Below are positions 49,585-58,121 of a stretch of DNA of 64,000 bases, piece by piece. The stretch is from Streptomyces europaeiscabiei. GTDB taxonomy: Bacteria > Actinomycetota > Actinomycetes > Streptomycetales > Streptomycetaceae. Position 1 is the stretch's first letter; the number at the start of each line of letters is the position of its first letter. A program made the position numbers and the translations under genes. Below the pieces are notes generated by a model. The model searched no databases and was not told the origin of the DNA. It saw only the letters and a list, made by a program, of their open reading frames with translations. The stretch lies in the NCBI RefSeq assembly GCF_036346855.1, contig NZ_CP107841.1, forward strand, positions 620,001 to 684,000. The letters run 5' to 3'.

Positions 49585-52005
49585 ATGCGCACCCGCCTGA
49601 GACGGTTGGTGGTCTCCGCCGTCGCCCTGCTCACCGCCTCGGCCGTACTGCCCTCGGCCACCGCCGCCGACGACGCGCGGGACAGTGGGCACCGCACGTC
49701 CCACGGTGGCCTGTCCGCCGTGCTCCGCTACACCGAGTACGGCGTTCCGCACATCGTCGCGAAGGACTATGCGAACCTCGGCTTCGGCACCGGTTGGGCG
49801 CAGGCCGCCGACCAGGTGTGTGTGCTCGCCGACGGGTTCGTGACCGTGAAGGGCGAGCGCTCCCGCCACTTCGGACCCGACGCGGCGCCCGACTTCTCGC
49901 TCTCCTCCGCCACCAGGAACCTCACCAGCGACCTGTACTTCCAGGGCGTCCGGGAAGCGGGCACCGTACAGCGGCTGCTGGACCGGCCCGAGCCGCTCGG
50001 GCCGAGCCGCGCGGTCAAGGACCTGATGCGGGGCTGGGCGGCCGGCTACAACGCGTGGCTGAAGAAGAACCGGATCACCGATCCCGCCTGCAAGGGCGCC
50101 GCCTGGGTGCGGCCGGTCACGACACTCGACGTGTTCTCCCGCGCGTACGCCCTCGCCGTACTCGGCGGCGAGGGGCGGCTCGTGGACTCGATCACCACAG
50201 CGCAGCCGCCCGCCTCCGGCTCCACGAACACGGCAACCGCCACCCCGGACGCGAAGGCCACCGCCCGCGCCGCGAGCGAGCTGTTCGACGCCGCGAACGC
50301 GGACATGGGGTCGAACGCGGTCGCCTTCGGCGGTGACACGACGGCGAACGGCCGCGGTCTGCTGCTGGGCAACCCGCACTATCCATGGGCCGGCGGGCGC
50401 CGCTTCTGGCAGGCACAGCAGACGATCCCCGGCGAGCTGAACGTCTCCGGCGGGTCGCTGCTCGGCTCACCGATCACCCAGATCGGTTTCAATGCGAAGG
50501 TCGCGTGGAGCCACACCGTGGCGACCGGCGTCCCCATGAACATCCATCAGCTGACGCTGGACCCGGCCGACCCGACCACGTATCTCGTGGACGGCAGGCC
50601 GGAGCGGATGACGAAGCGGACCGTGACCGTCGGCGTCAAGGACGGCACCCCGGTCACCCGCGCCCAGTGGTGGACGCGGTACGGCCCGGTCGTCACCTCG
50701 CTCGGTGCCGATCTCCCGCTGCCCTGGACGGCCGGGACGGCGTACGCCCTGAACGACCCCAACGCGGCGAACATCCGTTTCACCGACACCTCGCTGGGCT
50801 TCGCCAGGGCGGGCGGTACGGCCGACGTCCTCAGGTCCCTCGCCCGGCACCAGGGCCTGCCCTGGGTGAACACCGTGGCCGCGGACTCCGCCGGGCACAC
50901 CCTGTTCACCCAGTCGCAGACACTCCCCCGGATCACCGACGACCTCGCCGCCCGCTGCTCGACGCCGCTGGGCAAGGCCACGTATCCGTCGGCGGGCGTC
51001 GCGATCCTGGACGGCTCCCGCTCCGACTGCGCGCTCGGCAGCGACGCCGACGCCGTGCACCCGGGAATATTCGGGCCCGCGAAGATGCCGACGCTGCAGG
51101 ACGCGCCGTACGCGGAGAACTCCAACGACAGCGCGTGGCTGGCCAACGCGGACCGGCCGCTGACCGGGTACGAGCGGGTGTTCGGCAACCTCGGGACGCA
51201 GCGGTCTATGCGGACGCGCGGCGCGATCGAGGACGTGGCGGCGATGGCCGCCAAGGGCGGCCTCACCGTACGGGACCTCCAGCGCCAGCAGTTCGCGAAC
51301 CGGGTGCCCGCCGCGGATCTGACCGTCGAGGACGTGGCGCGGGCGTGTGCCGCGGTGCCGGGAGGCACCGCGACGGGCAGTGACGGCAAGGTCGTCGACG
51401 TGTCGGGGGCGTGCGGTGTGTTCAAGGCGTGGGACCGGACCACGAACACCGACAGCGAGGGCGCGCTGCTCTTCGACCGGTTCTGGCGGCGGCTGAACGC
51501 GGTGGTGCCGCGCGGGCAGTTCTGGAAGGTGCCCTTCTCGGCGGCCGACCCGGTCAACACCCCGAACACGCTGAACACGGACGCGCCCGGCTTCGCCACG
51601 GCTCTCGCCGACACGGTGACGGAACTGCGGGCGGCCGGTACGGCCCTGGACGCGAAGCTCGGCGACCACCAGTTCGTCGTACGGAACGGTCGGCACATCC
51701 CGGTGCCGGGCGGTACGGAGTCGCTGGGCGTGTGGAACAAGATCGAGTCGCCCTGGCGGCCGGCCGAGGGCGGCTACCCGGAGGTCTCGTCGGGTTCCAG
51801 CCACATTCAGGCGGTGGGCTGGGACGGCGGCCGCTGCCCGGTGGCCCGCACGCTGCTGACGTACTCGCAGTCCTCCAACCCGAACTCGCCGCACCACCTG
51901 GACCAGACGCGGCTGTTCTCTGCGGAGAAGTGGGTGACGTCCCGTTTCTGCGAGAAGGACATCCTGTCCTCGCCGAAGCTGAAGGTGGTCCGTGTGAGCC
52001 AATGA
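49585..52005 (+). CDS. Secreted penicillin acylase family Ntn-hydrolase (aculeacin/AHL acylase type)
   Basis: 806 residues from ATG 49585 (GGGAG upstream; ATG 49570 is possible). Signal peptide LRRLVVSAVALLTASAVLPS. The alpha chain has YTEYGVPHIVAKDYANLGFG and TGWAQAADQVCVLADGF. The autocatalytic site is NADMGSNAVAFGG (~235-250): cleavage before the Ser exposes it as the N-terminal nucleophile of the beta chain. The C-terminal GGRCPVARTLLTYSQSSNPN-SPH is typical. Relatives deacylate cyclic lipopeptides (aculeacin A), beta-lactams or acyl-homoserine lactones outside the cell. The substrate here is unknown. Confidence 0.92.
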   Translation: MRTRLRRLVVSAVALLTASAVLPSATAADDARDSGHRTSHGGLSAVLRYTEYGVPHIVAKDYANLGFGTGWAQAADQVCVLADGFVTVKGERSRHFGPDAAPDFSLSSATRNLTSDLYFQGVREAGTVQRLLDRPEPLGPSRAVKDLMRGWAAGYNAWLKKNRITDPACKGAAWVRPVTTLDVFSRAYALAVLGGEGRLVDSITTAQPPASGSTNTATATPDAKATARAASELFDAANADMGSNAVAFGGDTTANGRGLLLGNPHYPWAGGRRFWQAQQTIPGELNVSGGSLLGSPITQIGFNAKVAWSHTVATGVPMNIHQLTLDPADPTTYLVDGRPERMTKRTVTVGVKDGTPVTRAQWWTRYGPVVTSLGADLPLPWTAGTAYALNDPNAANIRFTDTSLGFARAGGTADVLRSLARHQGLPWVNTVAADSAGHTLFTQSQTLPRITDDLAARCSTPLGKATYPSAGVAILDGSRSDCALGSDADAVHPGIFGPAKMPTLQDAPYAENSNDSAWLANADRPLTGYERVFGNLGTQRSMRTRGAIEDVAAMAAKGGLTVRDLQRQQFANRVPAADLTVEDVARACAAVPGGTATGSDGKVVDVSGACGVFKAWDRTTNTDSEGALLFDRFWRRLNAVVPRGQFWKVPFSAADPVNTPNTLNTDAPGFATALADTVTELRAAGTALDAKLGDHQFVVRNGRHIPVPGGTESLGVWNKIESPWRPAEGGYPEVSSGSSHIQAVGWDGGRCPVARTLLTYSQSSNPNSPHHLDQTRLFSAEKWVTSRFCEKDILSSPKLKVVRVSQ

Positions 52006-52104
52006 GTCGAGGGATGTGGTGCCGCCCCCGCTCGGGGCGGCACCATTCCTATGTCAGCACCATGCCATGGGCATATCACCGCTTTTCTACGAGGAGGCCG
52101 CCCG

Positions 52105-53055
<951 letters not shown>

Positions 53056-53077
53056 GGCCCGCGCGCGACGCAGGTCC

Positions 53078-54688
53078 TCAGACGGCTTTCTGCCGTCCCT
53101 CCCAGTACGGCTCCCGCAGCCGCCGCTTGTAGAGCTTGCCGTTGGGGTCGCGGGGCATCGCCTCGGTGAAGTCGACGCTCTTCGGGCGCTTGTACCCGGC
53201 GAGCCTGCGCGTGCAGTGGGCGAGGATCTCCTCGGCGAGCACCGGCCCCGGCGTGAATCCGGGGGCCGGCTCGACCACGGCCTTGACCTCCTCGCCCCAG
53301 TCGTCGTGCGGGATGCCGAAGGCGGCGGCGTCGGCGACGGCGGGGTGGGTGAGGAGGGCGGCTTCGATCTCGGCGGGGTAGATGTTGACGCCGCCGGAGA
53401 TGATCAGGTCGATCTTGCGGTCGCGGAGGAAGAGATAGCCGTCCTCGTCGATGAGACCGAGGTCGCCCACGGTGAAGAAGTCACCGATGCGGTTCTTCCG
53501 CGTCTTGCCCTCGTCCTTGTGGTACGAGAAGCCACCGGTGCTCATCTTCATGTAGACGGTGCCCAGTTCACCGGGCGGCAGCCGGTTGCCGTCGTCGTCG
53601 AAGACGGCGAGTTCGCTGATGGGCCAGGCCTTGCCGACCGTGCCGGGCTTCTTCAGCCAGTCCTCGGCGGTGGCGAACGCGCCGCCGCCCTCACTGGCCG
53701 CGTAGTACTCCTCGACGCACTCGCCCCACCACTCGATCATGGCCCGCTTCACATGGTCCGGGCAGGGCGCGGCCCCGTGGATGGCGTGCCGCATGGACGA
53801 CACGTCGTAGCGGGCGCGCGTCTCCTCGGGGAGGGCGAGGAGCCGGTGGAACTGGGTGGGCACCATGTGGGTGTGCGTGCAGCCGTGGGCGTCGATGACG
53901 CGGAGCATCTCCTGAGGCGTCCACTTGTCCATCAGCACCACCTGGTGCCCGATGTGCAGGGACGCGCCGGCGAACTGCAGGACGGCCGTGTGGTAGAGCG
54001 GCGAGCAGACCAGGTGGACGTTGTCACCGAACGGCCGGATGCCGAAGATGCCGAGGAAGCCGCCGAGGTAGGACTCCTCGGGGAGCTTGCCGGGCAGGGG
54101 TCGGCGGATGCCCCGGGGACGGCCGGTGGTGCCCGAGGTGTAGTTCATGACCCAGCCGAGGGTGCGCTCGCCGGGCGCCGACTCCGGCTGTCCGTCGAGG
54201 AGTTCGGCGTACGGGCGGAAGCCCTCGGCCGTCCCGACCGCGTACCGGTGGCTCGCGGGGAGCCTGGCCTCGTCGGCCGCGTTCCGGGCTGCTTCGGCGA
54301 ACCGCTCGTGCGCGACGAGCACCTTGGCGCCCGAGTCGGCGACGATCCAGGCGATCTCGGGGCCCACGAGGTGGTGGTTGACGGGTACGAGGTAGAAACC
54401 GGCCTGGCTGGCGGCGAGGTAGGCGGTGAAGAACTCCACACTGTTGGGCAGGACCACCGCGAAGGCGTCACCGCGTTGGAGTCCGGCGGCCCGCAGGCCG
54501 TGCACCAGCCGGTTGGTCTCGGCGTGCAGGCGTCCCGCGGTCCATTCCTCGCCGTCGGGGGCGATCAGCACCGTACGGTCGGGGTCGGCGGTGGCCTGGG
54601 CCCAGAAGCCCTGGGGAATCCGGCCTTGGGGGGCTTGGCCTTGGGAGGCTTGGCCTTGGGAGGCTTGGCCTTGGGAGGCTTGGCTCAC
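53078..54688 (-). CDS. Acyl-CoA synthetase (AMP-binding) with repeat-bearing N-terminus
   Basis: 536 residues from GTG 54688 (AAGGAGCGAGGG upstream); its GTG overlaps the stop of the nitronate-monooxygenase-like gene (GTGA). Core motifs: MNYTSGTTGRPRGIRR, YYAASEGGGAFATAED, FFTVGDLGLIDEDGYLFLRD and MPRDPNGKLYKRRL. The first ~20 residues are a tandem ASQGQ repeat, absent from typical enzymes. It forms an operon with the monooxygenase-like gene under the 55841 operator and probably activates a fatty or sterol-derived acid. Confidence 0.92.
   Translation of the reverse strand: MSQASQGQASQGQASQGQAPQGRIPQGFWAQATADPDRTVLIAPDGEEWTAGRLHAETNRLVHGLRAAGLQRGDAFAVVLPNSVEFFTAYLAASQAGFYLVPVNHHLVGPEIAWIVADSGAKVLVAHERFAEAARNAADEARLPASHRYAVGTAEGFRPYAELLDGQPESAPGERTLGWVMNYTSGTTGRPRGIRRPLPGKLPEESYLGGFLGIFGIRPFGDNVHLVCSPLYHTAVLQFAGASLHIGHQVVLMDKWTPQEMLRVIDAHGCTHTHMVPTQFHRLLALPEETRARYDVSSMRHAIHGAAPCPDHVKRAMIEWWGECVEEYYAASEGGGAFATAEDWLKKPGTVGKAWPISELAVFDDDGNRLPPGELGTVYMKMSTGGFSYHKDEGKTRKNRIGDFFTVGDLGLIDEDGYLFLRDRKIDLIISGGVNIYPAEIEAALLTHPAVADAAAFGIPHDDWGEEVKAVVEPAPGFTPGPVLAEEILAHCTRRLAGYKRPKSVDFTEAMPRDPNGKLYKRRLREPYWEGRQKAV
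54623..54679 (-). repeat. 15-bp coding tandem repeat in the synthetase N-terminus
   Basis: GCCTCCCAAGGCCAA occurs three times in a row (minus strand, 54679 to 54635), followed by a degenerate fourth copy. It encodes ASQGQ units placed before the folded domain. Confidence 0.85.
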
Positions 54689-55797
54689 TGTCCCTCGCTC
54701 CTTCCGGCGATCCGGTTGATGTGGTCCACGGCCTTCTCGAAGCCGCGGGTGAGGTCGTCGAAGACGGCCTGGACACTGCGCTCGCTGTTCATCCGGCCGA
54801 CGATCTGTCCGACCGGGGTACCGAGCAGCGGGTCCACCTCGTACTTCTGGATGCGGGAGACCGCCTCGGCGACGAGCAGCCCCTGGAGGGGCATGGGGAG
54901 GGTGCCGGGTCCGGTGGGGTCGTCCCAGGCGTCGGTCCATTCGGTACGGAGCTGGCGTGCGGGTTTGCCGGTGAGGGCGCGGGAGCGGACCGTGTCGCCG
55001 GAGCCGGCGGCGAGCAGTTTCTCGATCAGCCGGGGCGAGGGCAGTTCGGCCTCGGTGGTGGTCAGCCAGAGCGAACCGAGCCAGACGCCCTGGGCGCCGA
55101 GCGCGAGGGCGGCCGCCACCTGCTGTCCGCTGCCGATGCCGCCGGCGGCGAGGACCGGCAACGGGGCGACGGCGTCGACGACTTCGGGGGTCAGCACCAT
55201 GGAGGCGATCTCGCCGGTGTGACCGCCGGCCTCGTAGCCCTGGGCCACGACGATGTCGATGCCCGCCTCGGCGTGCTTGCGGGCGTGGCGGGCGCTGCCG
55301 GCGAGCGCGGCGACGAGGACGTCCTGTTCGTGGGCGCGGTCGATGACGTCGGCGGGTGGGGAGCCGAGCGCGTTGGCCAGCAGCCTGATCGGGTAGTCGA
55401 AGGCGACGTCGAGCTGGCTGCGGGCGACCTGTTCCATCCAGCCGGTGATGCGCCAGCCGGAGGCCTCGCCCTCGGCCAGCTCGGGCACGCCGTACTTGGC
55501 GAGGGTGTCCTGGACGAACTGCCGGTGCGCCGGGGGGATCATCGCCTCGACGTCGGCCTCCGTGACCCCTTCGACCTTCTTGGCCGGCATGACGACGTCC
55601 AGGCCGTACGGCTTGCCGTCGACATGGGCCTCGATCCAGTCGAGGTCGCGCTTGAGGTCGTCGGGGGCCGTGTAGCGGACCGCGCCGAGCACCCCGAAGC
55701 CGCCGGCCCTGCTGATGGCTGCCGCGACCGCGGGGAACGGCGTGAAGCCGAAGACGGCGTACTGGACTCCGAGTGTGTTGCTCAGCTCCGTCTGCAT
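54685..55797 (-). CDS. Nitronate monooxygenase-like FMN enzyme (IpdC-like group possible)
   Basis: 370 residues from ATG 55797. FMN-binding TIM barrel of the 2-nitropropane dioxygenase family: GVQYAVFGFTPFPAVAAAIS, GGFGVLGAVRYTAPDDLKRD, VVAQGYEAGGHTGEIASMVL and PVLAAGGIGSGQQVAAALAL. The conserved His of true nitronate oxidases is seen in GGHTG. In actinobacterial steroid C/D-ring degradation an NMO-like flavoenzyme (IpdC) occurs beside CoA ligases, so a catabolic role on a CoA ester is as plausible as nitronate detoxification. Operon with the downstream synthetase (GTGA overlap). Operator at 55841-55857. Confidence 0.88.
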   Translation of the reverse strand: MQTELSNTLGVQYAVFGFTPFPAVAAAISRAGGFGVLGAVRYTAPDDLKRDLDWIEAHVDGKPYGLDVVMPAKKVEGVTEADVEAMIPPAHRQFVQDTLAKYGVPELAEGEASGWRITGWMEQVARSQLDVAFDYPIRLLANALGSPPADVIDRAHEQDVLVAALAGSARHARKHAEAGIDIVVAQGYEAGGHTGEIASMVLTPEVVDAVAPLPVLAAGGIGSGQQVAAALALGAQGVWLGSLWLTTTEAELPSPRLIEKLLAAGSGDTVRSRALTGKPARQLRTEWTDAWDDPTGPGTLPMPLQGLLVAEAVSRIQKYEVDPLLGTPVGQIVGRMNSERSVQAVFDDLTRGFEKAVDHINRIAGRSEGQ

Positions 55798-55840
55798 GGT
55801 GCGCAGAATGCCGTAGTCCTCCGGACGAGGGAAGAGTTTT

Positions 55841-55857
55841 TCTGATGCTCCGTCAGA
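55841..55857. promoter_or_regulatory. 17-bp TetR-type operator, copy 2
   Basis: TCTGA-TGCTCCG-TCAGA with T-rich flanks, 44 bases before the nitronate-monooxygenase-like start. Same arms, spacing and flanks as 44754-44770, implying a common regulator. Confidence 0.68.
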
Positions 55858-55923
55858 TTTGGCGGGGACGGCGCGCTGGAGGGGGTGCCACGGGAGGCGG
55901 TATGGCGCGTGCGGGTCCGTGGG

Positions 55924-55954
55924 GGCTGGTCGCGCAGTTCCCCGCGCCCCTCAG
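55924..55954. repeat. Copy 2 of the dispersed intergenic repeat (inverted)
   Basis: GGCTGGTCGCGCAGTTCCCC continuing GCGCCCCTCAG is the inverted counterpart of 43796-43826. The two copies bracket the acyl-CoA region at 12 kb distance. Confidence 0.6.
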
Positions 55955-56306
55955 GGGGTGGATGCGTGACGTGGCTTCTTGAGTGAGGCGCAGGGGGCTC
56001 GGCGGCCGGGACGATGCGGCGGCAGCTCGCGTCGGCGCCACCTGTCGGCAGGTGGCGTTCCCGACCTCGTCGGCCGAGGACGGTCCCGCGGGAGCATCCG
56101 TCCGGGTCGGTCACGGGGTGGTCGGACCGGGCGCGGCACCGGGTCACCGCGGAGTTGCGAGCGGGCGGCGGCCCTGCTGATCGCGGGCAATCAGCAGGGC
56201 GCTTCCCCCGTGAACGGTCCCCCTCGCCGCTCGCACCACCGATTTCAGCGCACGGCGCATTGTTTGGCAGGGGTGTTCCGGCGACCGGACAATGGCCGCA
56301 ACCGGA

Positions 56307-57965
56307 CTACAGCGAACCGCCACCCGTCCCGGACCCCTCCAGGACCGCCATCGCCGCGTTGTGGCCGGGGACCCCGCTCACCCCGCCGCCGCGCACGGCT
56401 CCCGCGCCGCACAGCAGGACGTTGGCGTGGCGGGTCTCGACGCCCCAGCGGCCGGTGTTTTCCTGGGCGTGGGGCCAGGCGAGGTCGCGGTGGAAGATGT
56501 TGCCGCCGGGGAGACCGAGGTCGCGTTCCAGGTCGAGGGGGGTCCTGGCCTCGATGCAGGGGCGGCCGTCGGCGTCGGTGGCCAGGCAGTCGGCGAGGGG
56601 TTCGGCGAGGTGGGCGTCCAGTTGGGCGAGGGTGGACTTGAGGAGTTCCTCGCGTACGGCGTCGTTGTCGGCCTCGAACAGCCGCGCGGGTGTGTGCAGG
56701 CCGAACAGGGTGAGTGTCTGGTAGCCCTGTTCCGCCAGGTCCGGGCCGAGGATGGTCGGGTCGGTGAGGGAGTGGCAGTAGATCTCGGAGGGCGGGGCCT
56801 CGGGCAGTGCGCCGGAGGCGGCCTGGGCGTAGGCGGCGGCCAGTTGGTCGTATCCCTCGGCGATGTGGAACGTCCCGGAGAAGGCATCGCGCGGGTCGAC
56901 GGACTCGTCGCGGAGCCTCGGGAGCCGCTTGAGCAGCATGTTCACCTTGAGCTGGGCGCCCTCGGCGGGGGTGGGCGGTTCGTCGCCGGTCAGCGCGGCC
57001 AGTTCCCGCGGCGAGGCGTTCACCAGGACGTGCCGTGCGGCGACGGTGCCCTCCGTCCCGGCCGTCCGGTAGGTGATCTCGGCGGACCGTCCGTCCGTCG
57101 CGATCCGGGTGGCCAGGTGGCCCGTGGCGATCACGGCACCCGCCGCGCGCGCGGCCGTGGCCAGCGCGTCCGTGAGGGCGCCCATGCCGCCGACGGGCAC
57201 GTCCCAGGCGCCCGTGCCACCGCCGATCACGTGATAGAGGAAGCAGCGGTTCTGCCGGAGGGAGGGGTCGTGGGCATCCGCGAAGGTGCCGATGAGCGCG
57301 TCGGTGAGAACGACACCGCGTACGAGGTCGTCGCCGAACGTCGATTCGACGGCCGCACCGATCGGTTCCTCGAAGAGGATCCGCCACGCCTCCTCGTCGT
57401 CGATGCGGTCGCGCAGGTCCCCCCGGGTGGGCAGGGGCTCGGTGAGCGTCGGGAACACCCGCTCTGCGACGCGGCCCGTCATCGCGTAGAAGCGCTGCCA
57501 GGCCTCGTACTCGCGGCCCGAGCCCGTCAGCCGCGCGAACGCCTCACGGGTGCGGCGTTCGCCGCCGCCGACGAGCAGGCCGGTGGGCCGGCCGTCGCGT
57601 TCGACGGGGGTGTACGACGAGATCGTGCGGCCGCGGACGCGGAAGTCGAGGTCCAGGTCCCGCACGATCTTCCGGGGCAGCAGGCTGACCAGGTAGGAGT
57701 ACCGGGACAGCCGGGCGTCGACCCCGGCGAACGGCCGCGAGGACACGGCGGCGCCGCCGGTGTGGTCCAGCCGTTCCAGCACGAGTACGGAACGCCCCGC
57801 GCGAGCGAGGTAGGCGGCGGCGACCAGGCCGTTGTGGCCGCCGCCGACGATCACGGCGTCGTACGAGTCGTGCGGCCGGGGTCCGGCCGGGCGTCCGGGC
57901 TGGGCCGGGTGTGCGGGCCGGGCCGGGTGTGCGGGCCGGGCCGGGTGTGCGGGGGTGGCAGGCAT
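56307..57965 (-). CDS. Phytoene-desaturase-like FAD/NAD(P) oxidoreductase
   Basis: 552 residues from ATG 57965; an upstream in-frame GTG at 57980 is possible. After a His-Pro-Ala-Arg repeat N-terminus comes the FAD dinucleotide fold YDAVIVGGGHNGLVAAAYLA and LVLERLDHTGGAAVSS, then VGGMGALTDALATAARAAGA, and the C-terminal FAD segment NVLLCGAGAVRGGGVSGVPG. This matches the CrtI/PYROXD2-like amine-oxidase-fold family. Carotenoid synthesis is not implied: no crt partner is nearby, and PYROXD2-like members have other roles. The substrate is unknown. Confidence 0.87.
   Translation of the reverse strand: MPATPAHPARPAHPARPAHPAQPGRPAGPRPHDSYDAVIVGGGHNGLVAAAYLARAGRSVLVLERLDHTGGAAVSSRPFAGVDARLSRYSYLVSLLPRKIVRDLDLDFRVRGRTISSYTPVERDGRPTGLLVGGGERRTREAFARLTGSGREYEAWQRFYAMTGRVAERVFPTLTEPLPTRGDLRDRIDDEEAWRILFEEPIGAAVESTFGDDLVRGVVLTDALIGTFADAHDPSLRQNRCFLYHVIGGGTGAWDVPVGGMGALTDALATAARAAGAVIATGHLATRIATDGRSAEITYRTAGTEGTVAARHVLVNASPRELAALTGDEPPTPAEGAQLKVNMLLKRLPRLRDESVDPRDAFSGTFHIAEGYDQLAAAYAQAASGALPEAPPSEIYCHSLTDPTILGPDLAEQGYQTLTLFGLHTPARLFEADNDAVREELLKSTLAQLDAHLAEPLADCLATDADGRPCIEARTPLDLERDLGLPGGNIFHRDLAWPHAQENTGRWGVETRHANVLLCGAGAVRGGGVSGVPGHNAAMAVLEGSGTGGGSL
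57897..57950 (-). repeat. 18-bp coding tandem repeat at the CrtI-like N-terminus
   Basis: GCACACCCGGCCCGGCCC repeats three times (third copy with one change), encoding Ala-His-Pro-Ala-Arg-Pro units ahead of the FAD fold. Confidence 0.85.
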
Positions 57966-58053
57966 GGCTCTTGGTAACACGCGCTGATCGAGGTCGGCCA
58001 GGGGTGCGGGTGCAGGTGGACGAACCTGCCGTACCGTCGGCGGAGTCTGCGCT

Positions 58054-58095
58054 CCGGGGGCGACGTGGGCAGCTGGGTGCCCACGTCGCCCCCGG
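58054..58095. terminator. Very strong hairpin terminator of the M4 protease gene
   Basis: Perfect 17-bp arms CCGGGGGCGACGTGGGC and GCCCACGTCGCCCCCGG with loop AGCTGGGT, 27 bases past the protease stop on the minus strand. Confidence 0.9.
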
Positions 58096-58121
58096 TCCGG
58101 GCATGGATCAGGTGACGCCGG

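Larger units (their letters stand above)
55798..56306. other. 509-base gene-free region with strong hairpins
   Basis: No convincing gene. It contains the operator 55841-55857, repeat copy 55924-55954, a hairpin CGCCACCTG-TCGG-CAGGTGGCG (56036-56057) and another with 11-bp arms GCCCTGCTGAT / ATCAGCAGGGC (56171-56200, loop of 8). The last two may be terminators for the minus-strand CrtI-like gene or parts of an untranslated RNA. Confidence 0.5.

Noticed and set aside
53216..55222. 668-codon plus-strand frame opposite the CoA synthetase and NMO-like genes
   Set aside because: Antisense to two motif-complete enzymes; composition is typical of GC-frame shadows.
56307..57965. Carotenoid biosynthesis cluster
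   Set aside because: One CrtI-like gene without CrtB/CrtE/CrtY partners; the family includes non-carotenoid enzymes.
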